A DNA stretch of 64,000 nt from positions 72,501 to 136,500 of the forward strand of contig CAJNDS010000891.1 of NCBI GenBank assembly GCA_905221605.1. Reading direction: 5' to 3'. Position 1 is the stretch's first letter; every line of letters starts with the position of its first letter. Below the pieces are notes generated by a model. That model saw only the letters and a list, made by a program, of their open reading frames with translations. It did not search any database and was not told where the DNA came from. The translations under genes and the position numbers were made by a program. Source of the stretch: Symbiodinium natans (lineage: Eukaryota; Sar; Dinophyceae; Suessiales; Symbiodiniaceae). This document shows positions 50,293 to 61,154 of this stretch, piece by piece.

Positions 50293-50947
50293 TAGACCCT
50301 AAACCATAAACCGTTAACCCTGAAACCAAATTAGCCTATTATGAAGGTGCTGCGGGTCCCAGTAAACGGGCCCCGTAGTTGAGGAACCATTGTTTAGGGT
50401 TTATAGGGTTCAGGGTTTAGAGTTTAGGGATACTCCTTCTATACGCTGTATACGCCAAGGGCCCATGCCTCACCCGTATATGTTATATACACTATACATA
50501 ATAAGGGCACATACTCCGGATCCCTATTAAGAAGGGTAAGGGACCATACTAAGGGGTGATGAGGGTGTGGTGGTAAGGCAGATAGACTGCTGTCCGCGTG
50601 AACCCTTTTTTCCTGCTCAGAAGCCGCTTTCTTAAATGCTTGCAGTCACTCTGCGCAGGCAGAGGTCTGGGAACACTGAAACACCCACCCTCAACCCCAA
50701 CCCCGACCCCGCATTGTGATGGTCCATGGAGGAAATGATTCGGCAGGCCGTTTTGAGGGTTTAGGATTCAGAGTTTAGGGCTGGGGTTTGGGGTTTAGGC
50801 TCTTTTCTAAAAACATCATCATTTAGGTCGACAATAGATGTGACCAAACATAGGGGGCCTTCTGGGGAAGTCCACTTGTAGCGTCCTTAGAGCTTCGGGC
50901 AATCCAGCGAGCCCAATAACGTAAATCGCAGTTGAACTCCTCTCCTT
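50293..50947. other. Spacer
   Basis: Unique sequence with isolated telomeric words. No gene seen. Confidence 0.6.
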
Positions 50948-51107
50948 AGTAGCCCGTAACCATATTATAATAAGGGCACTCTTTTTTTGTTACCCTAAAC
51001 CCTAAACCCTAAACCCCAAACCCTAATTAAACCCAAAACCCTAAACGCTGCTTTATAAGGGAAACCAGAACCAAAACAAGGGTAAAGGGTACCACTGGGC
51101 TACCAAG
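50948..51107. mobile_element. Family C element with CCCTAAA insert near the hairpin tip
   Basis: Left arm is TAGTAGCCCGTAACCATATT...CTTTTTTTGTTA, right arm is AAGGGTAAAGGGTACCACTG followed by GGCTACCAAG. CCCTAAA-type units (about 50991-51048) separate them. Confidence 0.83.
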
Positions 51108-51391
51108 TCTCAGATCTACAACCCTAAACCCAAAAACCCAGAACCCAAAAAGCCGTAAACCCTTAAACCTACGACCCTAACCCGTAAAACCCTAAAGCCC
51201 TGTGCTTCATGGAGTGGCGATTTGGGCACACTCCGTGTGGCCCAGTAACCATCTTATATAAGGGGTTTAGGGTTTAAGGTTTAGGGTTTAGGATTTTGGG
51301 TTTGCGGATTAGGATTGAGGGTTTAGGGCTACTTTGCAAGGGAAGCCGGAACAAAAAAAAAAGGGTAAAGGGGACTGCGGGGCTACCAAGA
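51108..51391. mobile_element. Spacer and another family C element with TTTAGGG insert (51237-51391)
   Basis: TGGCCCAGTAACCATCTTATA, then an insert of TTTAGGG-type units (about 51263-51330), then AAAAAAAAGGGTAAAGG and GGGGCTACCAAG. The insert orientation is opposite to that in the preceding copy. Confidence 0.8.
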
Positions 51392-52497
51392 ACCCCAAAC
51401 CCTAAACCCTAAACCCTAAACCCCTGAACCCTAAACCCTAAACCCTAGACCCTACACCTCACCCCTAACCCCTAAACCCAAGACTCTCGGAACTTCGGCT
51501 CAGATGTGCCCAAGGTAGAGCGTTCGCCTCGGGCGAAGGGGGGAGTCGCATGTTGGGATGGGTTTAGGGTTTAGGGTTTAGGGTTTAGGGTTTAGGGTTT
51601 AGGGTTTAGGGTTTAGGGTTTAGGGTTTAGGGTTTAGGGTTTAGGGTTTAGGGTTTAGGGTTTAGGGTTTAGGGTTTGGGGTTTAGGGGTTAGGGTTTAG
51701 GGTTTGGGGTTTGGGGTTTAGGGTTTAGGGTTTCGGGTTTCGGGTGTAGGGCTCAAGGCTTAGGGTCCCCCCCCTCCCCCCCCCCCCTCTTTTCCCTGTG
51801 GTGTGGTTGCTGGGTTGGGGATCAGTTTAAGGTTTAGGGCTTAGGGCTGACGGTTGAAGGTTTAGGGTTTAGGGGTTAAGTTTTGTAGGGATAAGGTTGA
51901 GGGGGGTTTAGGGTTGAGGGGTTGAGGGGAGAGGGGGGAAAACCACGCAAGGGGGCGGGGGCGGGGCGGGGAGCGCGACTTGCAATCACATCCCTAAACC
52001 CTAAACGGTCCACCCTGTGGCTCAGAAGGCCCCCCAACAGAAGCAGAGCGTGGAACCCCTGGTTCGAAGGAGGCTTGCGACTGGAGGGCTAAACTTACCA
52101 ACCAAACCCTGGAATTTAGGGTTTAGGGTTGCGGGTTTAGGGTTTACGTAGGGTTTAGGGTTCAGGGTTCAGGGTTTAGGGTTTAGGGTTAAGGGTTCCA
52201 GGTTCAATCCCAACTCCCTTTAAGCCCTTGAAGCCCAGAACTTCCCAGGTTGATTAGGAGTTAAGGGTTTAGGGAAAGGACAAATGCCCCTCAACACCCT
52301 TAAAACCCGAAACCCTAACCGCAAAACCCTAAACCCTGAGTCCCCCTTATTTGGGCCCAGATCAACCCTCAAATTCCACCAACAACGCAGACTGACTGAG
52401 ACCCTGGCCCACGCAATTCGAGTTCGTTCTTGCCTTGGCTGGGGAACATTGGAGGCCTGAAGGTTTGGGTTGTTCTCCAGGAGTACATTGTACCTAG
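51392..52497. repeat. Telomeric arrays and spacers
   Basis: A CCCTAAA array lies at 51400-51450, a long TTTAGGG array at 51561-51745 and degenerate units at 51835-51915. C runs lie at 51765-51787 and TTTAGGG/TTCAGGG at 52105-52195. The 96-codon minus-strand frame 52220-52510 has no domain. No gene is supported. Confidence 0.78.
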
Positions 52498-52643
52498 ATG
52501 CTGAGTTCATCAGCCCGCCGAAAATTTAAACCCTAAACCCTAAACCCTAAACCCGAAACCCTAAACCCTAAACCCTAAACCCTTCAGTTCTATAGGGGAT
52601 TTTCGTATCTCCGAAAGTGTGAAGTGGACTCGTTCAACTACTA
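52498..52643. mobile_element. Family D element interrupted by CCCTAAA array
   Basis: ATGCTGAGTTCATCAGCCC and CTTCAGTTCTATAGGGGAT are adjacent (with about 20 bases between) in copy 8014-8105. Here they are separated by about 55 bases of CCCTAAA/CCCGAAA units (52526-52580). Confidence 0.82.
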
Positions 52644-53186
52644 CGTGTCTCATCTTAGGGGCTGAATAACCTAGCCCCGAAAAGTGAACCTTCTGCATAT
52701 AGGTTTAGGGTTTAGGGTTTAGGGTTTAGGGATTAGGATTTAGAACCAGAAAGGTGAAAGGTTTCCTACCCAATCCCTCATTAAGTCATCGCGGGGCTGT
52801 CGTTGCAGGTTTCGGTTGCGTAGATGGGGTCTGCGAATTGAGTTTTGGGATTGCTCTCAACCCGCAGACCCTCAACCCCAAACCCCGAAGTCTAAACCCA
52901 AACCCTGAACTTCAAGCCCTAATGAGTCCCTAAACCCTAAACCCTAAACCCTAAACCCTAAACCCTAAACCCTAAACCCTAAACCCTAAACCCTAAACCC
53001 TAAACCCTAAACCCTAAACCCTAAGCCCTAAACCCTAAACCCTAAACCCTAAACCCTAAACCCTAAACCCTCTGCAGGTACTAGCGGGGGAGTGAATATT
53101 TTCAGCTTGTCGGGCTCGGAGTTCCTGCGACTTGCGCAGCCAATCATATGCCCCATCATGTATTACCCAGAGAGCCCAATACCCCT
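52644..53186. repeat. Spacer and long CCCTAAA array
   Basis: A near-perfect CCCTAAA array lies at 52925-53070. The remainder is unique sequence without a gene. Confidence 0.9.
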
Positions 53187-53366
53187 TAATTAAGGAATAT
53201 ACCTTATAAACCATATTAAGGAATATGCCTTAAACCATATTAAGGAATATACCTTAAACCATATTAAGGAATATACCTTAAACCATATTAAGGAATATGC
53301 CTTAAACCATATTAAGGAATAGACCTTAAACCATATTAAGGAATATACCTTAAACCATATTAAGGA
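53187..53366. repeat. 24-bp AT-rich tandem repeat
   Basis: About seven copies of ATTAAGGAATATACCTTAAACCAT. Each unit contains its own small inverted repeat (TTAAGG...CCTTAA), so the tract can form a series of short hairpins. AATTAAGGAATAT at the left and AATTAAGGGATAT at the right edge suggest it grew inside one of the AAGGAATAT fold-back elements. Confidence 0.93.
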
Positions 53367-54722
53367 CCCCTATATAAGTTGAGCAATATTCCCTAATTAA
53401 GGGATATCGGGCTCTTTGGGGTTAAGCATCCCTAAACCCCTGAAGACTCGAGAGCCCCCTGAAACTGTTTAGGGTTTAGGGTTTAGGGTTTAGGGTTTAG
53501 GGTTTAGGGTTTAGGGTCTAGGGTCTAGGGTCTAGGGTCTCGGATTTAGGGTTTAGGGTTTAGGGTTCAGGGCTTAGCGTTTCGGGTTTGGGTTGGGGTT
53601 TTAGGGTTTGGGATTTGAGGCTTAGGACCTCGAAACCCGAAAATCCATGCAATGCAGGGAAGCCTTGGTTGCAAGAATCGCTGCTGCCGTTGATGGGCAG
53701 CCGCGAACTCACCCTAAACCCTAAACCCTAAACCCTAAACCCTAAACCCTAAACCCTAAACCCTAAACCCTAAACCCTAAACCCTAAGCCCTAAGCCCTA
53801 AGCCCTAAACCGCAGAGCCTTGACAACAACCCACAGTTAGGGTTTAGGGAGGGGGGTTCCCTACTTTTAACCCCCGGACCCTCAACCCAAAACGCTTCAC
53901 CCTTAACCCCCTTAAAACCCTTAAAACCCTTAAAAACCCTTAAACACCCTTAAAAACTAAAAACCCTTAAAAACCCTTAAAAACCCTTAAATACCCTTAA
54001 AAACCCCTTAAAAACCCTTAAAAACACTTAACACACTTGAAACCCCTTAACACCCTTAGAAGCCTAAAGAACCCTACGGAGTTAGGCTACAGGGTCCTGT
54101 ACCCTTCGACAGGGCAACTCACGAAGCCTGAAGGCGTCAAAGGGTTGAAAGGGACGGGGCTCATATTTTGGGGTTTAGGGCTTTTAGGGTTTATAGGGGG
54201 TTTATAAGGACTTTGTAGGGTTTAGGGTCGGTTTTATAAGGCTTACAGAGTTTAAAGGGTTGATAGGGTTTACACGGCTTAAAGAGGCTTAGGGGCTGTA
54301 GGGCTTCGGGCGTAGCATCGCGGACGCTGAGACACGAGCTTAGCGCTTTCTGGGCATCTTCCTCGGAAGAAAAGATAGCCACCGCCTGCCAGTGCTCTTG
54401 AGTGCTCTTCAGGCTTTTTGGTCTTCTGGGTTTAGGGTTTAGGGTCTAGGGTCTAGGGTTTAGGGTTTAGGGTTTAGGGACTCTACCTTGGACTCCTAAG
54501 GTTCTACCCTTGGGCTTGGGGGGGGGGGGCCTTTTTCAAGGTTTCAACCCTAAACCCTAAACCCTAAACCCCTTTCCCCTCAGCCCCAGAAGATTTAGGG
54601 AATCTCTGAGAGGGGGGCACCATAATCCCTATTAAGGACAACAAGCCCCTTGCCTGGGTGCCCCAGAATCGACTTGAGCTTACTGTTTGGTACCCTAAAC
54701 CCTAAACCCTAAACCCTAAACC
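53367..54722. repeat. Telomeric arrays and decayed variants
   Basis: TTTAGGG/TCTAGGG lies at 53467-53570 and CCCTAAA with CCCTAAG at 53710-53812. A decayed ACCCTTAAAA repeat lies at 53880-54060. TTTAGGG/TCTAGGG units lie at 54428-54478 and CCCTAAA at 54545-54570 and 54692-54722. A G10 run lies near 54520. No gene. Confidence 0.82.
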
Positions 54723-55961
54723 ATAGGCCGCCCGCGCCAGGCGGCGGCCGGTACAACTGAACGCTACCGCTTCGAGATCTGCTTGCTTTGCCAAGCAGAT
54801 CGAGCTTGCCACACCTGATGCATCCCTGCTAGCCATAGGGCACAATGTAATAATGGATTAACCCTAAACCCCCGACGCGAGACCCCGGCGGGGGAGGTCG
54901 GGCCTAAGAAGCTGCTGCGCCCCCGCCAGGTTGCCCCCCGCCAGGGTTGCCGCCAGGGTTGCCCCCACCAGGGTTGCCCCCACCAGGGTTGCCCCCGCCA
55001 GGGTTGCCCCCACCAGGGTTGCCCCCGCCAGGGTTGCCCCCGCCAGGGTTGCCCCCGCCAGAGTTGCCCCCGCCAGGGTTGCCCCCGCCAGCCAGGGTTG
55101 GCTTGGCCAGGGTTGGGTTGCCCCCGCCAGGGTTGCCCCCGCCGGGGTTGCCCCCCGCCAGGGTGGCCCCCTGCCCCGCCAGGGTGACAGGGTTGCCCGG
55201 GTTGCCCGGAGTTGTATCGGGAATCGGCCTCGCCGCCAATTCGGGAATCGTGCACCTATATGCTTCGTCGTCCATTAGTGGCCCCCCGCTCCTTTGAGAC
55301 TCCAGACACACATTTACAGACACACATATGTTTATACCTCACCTTGCCCCCACAGGGTTGCCCCGTCAGGGTTGCCACCACCAGGGTTGTCTCCGAGGTT
55401 TGCCCCCACCAGGGGCAAAGGGTTGCCCCCGCCAAGGTTGCCGCCAGGGTTGCCCCCGCCAGCCCCCGCCACGGTTGCCCCCGCCAGGGTTGCCCCCCAC
55501 CAGGTTTGCCCCCGCCAGGGTTGCCCCGCAGTTCCCGCCAGGGTCGGCTTGCCCCGCCAGGGTTGCCCCCGCCAGATTGCCCCCGCCAGGGTTGCCCCCA
55601 CCAGGTTTGCCACCGCCAGGGTTGCCCGGGTTGCCTCCAGTTGTATCGGGAATTGGCCTCGCCGCCAATTCAGGAATCGTGCACCTGTATGCTTCGTCGT
55701 CCATTAGTGGCCCCCCGCTCCTTTGAGACTCCAGACACACATATACAGACACACATATGTTTATACCTCACCTTGCCCCCGCCAGGGTTGCCCCCACCAG
55801 GGTTGCCACCACCAGGGTTGTCTCCGAGGTTTGCCCCCACCAGGGTTGCCTCTGCCAGGGTTGCCCCCGCCAGGGTTGCCCCCGCCAGGGTTGCCCCCGC
55901 CAGGGTGGCCCCCGCCAGGGTTGCCCCGCCAGGATGGTGCAGGGTTGCCCCCGCCATTTTT

Positions 55962-56290
55962 CATATTTTTGATCTACATTTTCTATCTTCTAATATTCCT
56001 TTAAGGAATTCCCCTAATAATAAAATAGCATGTTTTCCTTTCATTATTATCGGCTTCTCTTCTTTCTCACATCCAGATAATGCATTAGAAGCATGTGGAT
56101 TACTTACTCCTTTACATATCGTACCTGAATGGTATTTCTTATGCCAATTGCTATGTTAAAAGCTGTACCAAATGAAAATGCAGGATTCATTATCTTATTT
56201 ACTTCTTTCTTCATCCTATTTTACTTTATGAGAAGTCTTTCAATGTCATTCTATTTTATACTTAAGACGTCCAGTAGATTTAATGGTTTT
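55962..56290 (+). pseudogene. cob: Nuclear cytochrome b fragment (NUMT), copy 2
   Basis: Frame 55965-56159 reads FDLHFLSSNIPLRN, NNKIACFPFII, SHPDNALEACGLL and HIVPEWYFLC. It then stops because one base is missing in CCAATTGCTATG (copy 1 has CCAATATGCTATG). The rest (AMLKAVPNENAGF onward) continues in the next frame. Relative to copy 1 there is a 57-base in-frame deletion between TTCATTATTA and TCGGCTTC (around 56050). Copy 2 keeps more of the upstream side than copy 1. It is a decayed non-functional copy of the mitochondrial gene. Confidence 0.88.
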
Positions 56291-57602
56291 TATCGCAACC
56301 CCGCCGGGTTGCCCGGTTTTACCCCTGCCAGGGTTGCCCCCACCAGGGTTGCCCCCACCAGCGTTGCCCCCGCCAGGGTCGCCGCCGAGTTAGGGTTGCC
56401 CTTGGCAGGGTTGCCCCGCCAGGGTTGCCCCCAGGGTGACATTGCCCTCACCGGGTTGCCCCGTCAACCTACTCAGGAATTGTGCACCTTCTCTGCGACG
56501 GCCCTGCCCACCTCGTCCTCCTCGCGCACTGGCGAGGCTTCGTCGTCCTTCTCTATGAAGTTTTGTTTTGTTGCCCAGCAGGGCTTCAAGTGCCATATGG
56601 GCCCCAGATGCTTGAAGGGCCCTGTCTAAGTTCTCAATTAATTGCCAGGGTTTCCCATTGGTAGATGCCCCCGCCAGGGCCCCGCCAGGGTTGCCCCCGC
56701 CAAGGTTGACATGTATACCTCTCTGTATTTTTTTATCGAGAAAAAAAGGTATTTTTTATACAAAAAAGGCTCGCCTTGCCCTGCCCGTGCCAGGGTTGCC
56801 CCCGCCAGGGTCGCCCCCGCAGGGGTTGCCCCCGCCAGGGCTGGTGTTGGGTTGCCCTGCTATTGGCACAGGCCGCCACGGTTGCCAAAAAAAGACCAGG
56901 CTGGGCCAGAGAAGCCCTTGCGCCAGTGGTGGTCGGAGTTGAGCTCGCCATTCTGCCAGGGTCAGGAATTGGGCTTGAGGGTGTCTTAAACACAGTATGG
57001 GTGAAACAGATAGCGCAGGCTCAAGCAACAGCAGCAGTCAACACGCGCCCCCCCCCCCCCTTGCGGTTGCCCCCCACCAAATTGGTGGCCGCCAAATTCA
57101 GTGGTTCTTAACTCCCATGAACCTCAACCACTGCCCAGTGTTACAGTGACAGGGTTGCCCAGCTCGGTGGGTGACAAGGCAACCCACCCGGTTGGCCCCT
57201 GACAGGGTTGGTTGGGCCCCCACAGGGTTGCCCCCGCCAGGGTTGCCCCACCAGGGTTGTCCCTGCCAGGGTTGCCCCTGCCAGGGTTGCCCCACTAGCG
57301 TTGCCGCCGCAGGGTTGCCTGCCAGGGTTGCCCGCCAGGGTTACCCCCGCCAGGGTTGCACCCGCCAGGGTTGCCCTGCCAGGGTTACCCCACCAAAAAA
57401 AACCCTAAAAACTAAGTGGTTCTTAAGTCTCATGAACCTCAACCACCGCCATGCTGACAGGGTTGCCCCTGCCAGGGTTGCCAGTGTTACACTGACAGGG
57501 TTGCCCCCGCCAGGGTTAGGGTTGCCCCCACAAAGTTGTTTTCATCAAAGTTGCTCCTGACCCAGAACCCCCCCCCCCCCCCCCCCCCCAGGGTTGCCCC
57601 GC

Positions 57603-57756
57603 CACTTGAAGGTTCACGCTACTTACGAACCACTAGATAACTGTACTTTTAACCCTACTTAACATCTAAAGGGGCCTTTTGGGGGTTATTCCAATTATAA
57701 GTAAGGGTTATAAGCCCAGTTAAAAGTGGTTCTTAAGTCCATCAACCTCCAAGCAG
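57603..57756. mobile_element. Diverged family B element inside duplicon copy 2
   Basis: ACTTGAAGGTTCACGCTACTT and AAGTCCATCAACCTCCAAGC with inner TTATAA-type arms. Absent from copy 1, so it is either a later insertion in copy 2 or a loss in copy 1. Confidence 0.7.
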
Positions 57757-58116
57757 GGTTGCCCCCGCCCGAGCTGCCCCCGCCAGAGTGCCCTGGCAGG
57801 GTTGCCCCCGCCAGGGTTGCCCCCGCCAGCGTTGCCCCCGCCAGGGTTGCCCCCGCCGGGTTGCCCCCGCCAGGGTTGCCCCCCGCCATGGCTTAGCTAT
57901 GCGCTTGAGATTGTCTTAAACGGGTGAATTTTGATTGTCCCGATCCTGGAAAGTGTAGGCTCAAGCAACAGCAGCAGTCATACCTCCCATCCCGGCCATC
58001 GGGGAGAGTCGAGGTGAAAGCCCCCTTGGTAGGGGGACCGTGGGGGTTAGACCGCTCTAAACCCGAAAAAGGCGGTAGTTTGGGTGGTTGGGGTGGGATC
58101 CGCTGCACCGAGGCGG

Positions 58117-58148
58117 CCCGACCCGCCACCACTCCCTGGCGGGTCGGG
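58117..58148. repeat. Strong hairpin at the right end of the duplicon
   Basis: A perfect 12-bp stem CCCGACCCGCCA / TGGCGGGTCGGG with an 8-base loop. In copy 1 the same hairpin (about 2006-2040) carries a two-base insertion (GGCGCGGG) in the right arm. The surrounding 100 bases are the best-conserved part of the two copies. Confidence 0.9.
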
Positions 58149-58167
58149 ACCGCGGCACTTCGGAACA

Positions 58168-59298
58168 CCCTAAACCCTAAACCCTAAACCCTAAACCCTA
58201 AACCCTAAACCCTAAACCCTAAACCCTAAACCCTAAACCCTAAACCCTAAACCCTAAACCCTAAACCCTAAACCCTAAACCCTACACCTCACCCCTAACC
58301 CCTAACCCCTAACCCCTAAACCCTTAACCCTAAACCCTGACCCTAAACCCTAACCCGAAACCGCAGCTTGGCTGGGAGGTTGGGCATTTGGTATCCTATG
58401 CAAGGCCATGACGGGCAATTTTGGGGAGGTGTGGTCCCGAACTGCATCGAACCCAAACCCTGAGGGCCATGTACCCCTGTAGCTTTAGGGTTCGAGTATA
58501 CAATAAACAGGTATACGGGCCCTTAGGGAAAAACTAGGCCCAGGAAGAACCTAGGAATAAAAAGGGTACCCTTTTTGTTTTCCTGGGATTCTAAGGGAAC
58601 CCCAACCCTAAAAAAGGAAATAAAGGCCTACGCCAGGTGAAAAGGTTAAAGGTTGCCTACGCCGCACGTAGCGGAATCGGGGGATACTAGTTGGTCTATT
58701 TGGGCCCCGCGCGTGGCCGCGCGACTTTGGCCGTCCGTTGATCTGGGCGGCTTTTTGAGTTTAGGGTTTGGGGCTACTAAAGGGTTTAGGGTTTAGGGTT
58801 TAGGGTTTAGGGTTTAGGGCTACTTTAGGGTTTAGGGTTTAGGGCTCATAAAGGCCCATCCAGGCCAGCCTAGGGGACTCTTGGGTCTAGGGTTTGGGGT
58901 ATGGGTTTTTAGGGCAACCATAATGATTGTGGTGCGCGGCCCTCCCCCTCAAGCCCCAAAGCCCTAAAACCTTAACACCCTCGAGTCCTAAAACCGAAGC
59001 CCTAAATCCTAGGGCCCGAGAACCTCCCTAAGCCCTAACACCCTAAAGCACTAGAACCCTTTACGCCTGATATCAGTGCGGAGAAGGCGGGGCGGGGGGG
59101 GGGGGGGGGGGGGCAGAGCAGGCAACCAACAAGGCATAGTTCTCTAAATTAGGGTCCGCGAAAGGTCCTTTACTATATACACGACCCCAACAATTGGAGA
59201 TGAATTTGGAGAACTACCCATATACCCTGCACCACTTGTTGGGCTTCTGTCGGGTTCAGGATTTAAGGTCCAGGATCTCACTCGTGAGGAAGATGTAA
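58168..59298. repeat. CCCTAAA array and spacers
   Basis: A near-perfect CCCTAAA array (58168-58285) passes into CCCCTAA variants (to 58350). TTTAGGG units lie at 58780-58840. A G21 run lies at about 59094-59114. A decayed AAAGGGTACCC palindrome near 58556-58625 may be a family C remnant. No gene. Confidence 0.85.
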
Positions 59299-59470
59299 CT
59301 ACCTGGAGATTCAGGATACTTATATAACCCCCAACTATAACTGCACTGAGAAGCCCCCTAAGTCCTCCAGGTAGACTGTAAATAGGTCTAAGTTTAGGGT
59401 TTAGGGTTTAGGGTTTAGGGTTTAGGGTTTAGGGCTTAGGGCTTAGGGTTACCCATGAACCTCCAAGTAC
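59299..59470. mobile_element. Family B element interrupted by TTTAGGG array
   Basis: CTACCTGGAGATTCAGGATAC at the left and CATGAACCTCCAAGTAC at the right. The right arm is split by about 58 bases of TTTAGGG/CTTAGGG units (59393-59450). Confidence 0.8.
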
Positions 59471-60037
59471 CGCCCCCAAAACGAGGCCGTGTATAAGCCC
59501 AAACTACGGGGATATGGGGTGTTGCGCCTTCGAAAACTGCATCCTAAGCTACGAATTGCCTCAGAACCCCCACCCCCAACAAGAAAAAAAAAAGAGATCC
59601 TTCCTTATAAGGGTAATGTGGGGATGATGTTCGTTGTTTTTTTTTTTTTTTTTTTGGGGGGGGGGGGGGGGGGTTCTTAGCCAATAGTAGTACACGAGCG
59701 TTACAGGCAAAAAAAATCCAAACCCTCAGCCCTCAACCGCCTAAGCCCTGGAAGCCAGACCTCCCGCAAAATCATTGGACTCTAGCTTGGACCCTAAACG
59801 TTCAGCATCCAGGGAGCTTTTGGGGGGGGTGCATCCTTCGGGAGTACGAGTATGTAATTCCTTGATAGAAGGATCCTGTGAGCCCATCAAGCCCTAAGCC
59901 GAAGGTTCAGCGTTTAGGGTTTAGGGTTTAGGGTTTAGGGTTTGGGGTTGGAGTTGCTGGATTTAAGCCCAGGGTTTTCTAGGGCTGAGGGATTCATGGT
60001 TTCGGCTTGGGGCTTCTTGCGTTCAGGGTTTAGGGCT
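59471..60037. other. Spacer with T/G homopolymers
   Basis: T18 followed by G17 (about 59636-59673), and TTTAGGG words at 59910-59950. The 63-codon frame at 59489-59680 runs into the homopolymers and is not credible. Confidence 0.7.
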
Positions 60038-60088
60038 GGGAGGTTCCCCCCCTGTATACGAACAGTCCTTAATGGGGATTATTGTACC
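60038..60088. mobile_element. Half of a family A MITE
   Basis: Only the left arm is present (GGGAGGTTCCCCCCCTGTATAC, AACAGTCCTTAATGGGGAT). It stops near the position of the hairpin tip. About 25 bases later a TTTAGGG array begins. Confidence 0.8.
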
Positions 60089-61048
60089 TTCCCCCGCCAC
60101 CCCCTCTCCTTAGGGTTTAGGGTTTAGGGTTTAGGGTTTAGGGTTTAGGGTTTAGGGTTTAGGGTTTAGGGTTTAGGGTTTAGGGTTTAGGGTTTAGGGT
60201 TTAGGGTTTAGGGTTTAGGGTTTAGGGTTTAGGCATTTGGGGTTTAAGGCTTATAAGGTGCGTTGGCCTGGGTCTTGCCTGAGCCCCCCCCCCCCACGGC
60301 GAGCACCCCTCCGAGCACCCAAACACGTCGACGATTCAGGGTTTAGGGTTTAGGGTTTAGGGTTTAGGGTTTAGGGTTTAGGGTTTAGGGTTTAGGGTTA
60401 AGATGGGGTTGTGGGTATTCGGGCTACTTCCTACTGACGATGGGTCTCACGCATCTACTCTCCCCCCCCTTTCCCAGATCCCAGTGCCGCTTGGGAACTT
60501 TCTCGTTGCGAAACAAGCCGAGGTTGACCTGAAACCCCACATCCCCAAGCCGCCAAACCCACCCCAAATCCCCAAACCCAAAGCCCCCAAAATCCCAAAC
60601 CCCCCAGAACCCCAAACCCCCCAAAACCTCAAACCCCCCAAAACCCCAAAACCCCAAAGCCCAAACCCCAAACTCTGGCAGGTCTACTTAAGCTGCAGCA
60701 GCTTGGGCCCAACACCACTGGATTGGGAACTCCAGCATTTGTAGGCTTTGCGGTTTGGGGTTTAGGGTTTAGGTGCCCTATAATCTCAAAGCAAGCCGTG
60801 GACCAGGAACGCTCAATTGCCAGGAGTCGCCCGAATGCCGGGTAGGGCCCCTTTAGGTTTAGGTTTAGGGTTTAGGGTTTAGGGTTTAGGTTTTTTTTTT
60901 TAGGGTTTAGGGTTTAGGGCCCTCACTGCCGGAGGTACTTTGGTTTTAAGGCTCAGGGCTGTAGGGCTTAGGCGGCTTAGGGCTTGGGGAAGCAAGACTT
61001 AAAAGCTCATACGGGCACACGAATCAGTGGTATTAGAGCCCTGGTAGC
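60089..61048. repeat. TTTAGGG arrays and CCCCAAA-derived tract
   Basis: TTTAGGG arrays lie at 60113-60232 and 60339-60398, with short units at 60860-60920. The tract 60540-60670 is decayed CCCCAAA, and the Pro-rich frames over it on both strands are translations of this repeat. Confidence 0.85.
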
Positions 61049-61154
61049 CCAGGAACCATCTTATAATAAGGGCACCCTTTTTTGGGGGTTGCTATTTTAT
61101 GAGGGAAACCAGAACACAAAAAAAAGGTCAAGGGTACCACTACTGGGCTACCAA
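61049..61154. mobile_element. Family C element, intact reference copy
   Basis: CTGGTAGCCCAGGAACCATC, then AAGGGCACCCTTTTTTGGGG, then AAAAAAAAGGTCAAGGGTACC and GGGCTACCAAG. No telomeric insert, so it defines the uninterrupted structure. Confidence 0.82.

Larger units (their letters stand above)
54723..58167. repeat. Duplicon copy 2: expanded 15-bp GC minisatellite with NUMT
   Basis: This is the longer relative of 240-2053 with the same outer boundaries against CCCTAAA. TTGCCCCCGCCAGGG units are densest at 54920-55170, 55430-55620, 55775-55940 and 57225-57395. An internal spacer (GGGAAT(C/T)GGCCTCGCCGCCAATTC ... ATGTTTATACCTCACC) is itself duplicated at about 55208-55345 and 55645-55780. The cob fragment lies at 55962-56290. 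A family B element (57603-57756) is inserted in it and C19 lies near 57571-57589. Long GGGNP/ARVAP/PPGLP open frames on both strands are repeat artefacts. Confidence 0.88.

Noticed and set aside
53187-53366. CRISPR-like array
   Set aside because: Units are contiguous with no spacers, and the genome is eukaryotic.
54764-56159. Long open frames (GGGNP, ARVAP, PPGLP repeats) on both strands in the duplicons
   Set aside because: They follow automatically from a stop-poor 15-bp repeat; all frames are equally open and no domain or start context supports one.
60403-60744. 113-codon Pro-rich plus-strand frame
   Set aside because: Mostly decayed CCCCAAA repeat; the minus strand is equally open (WGFGVLGG-type) over the same bases.
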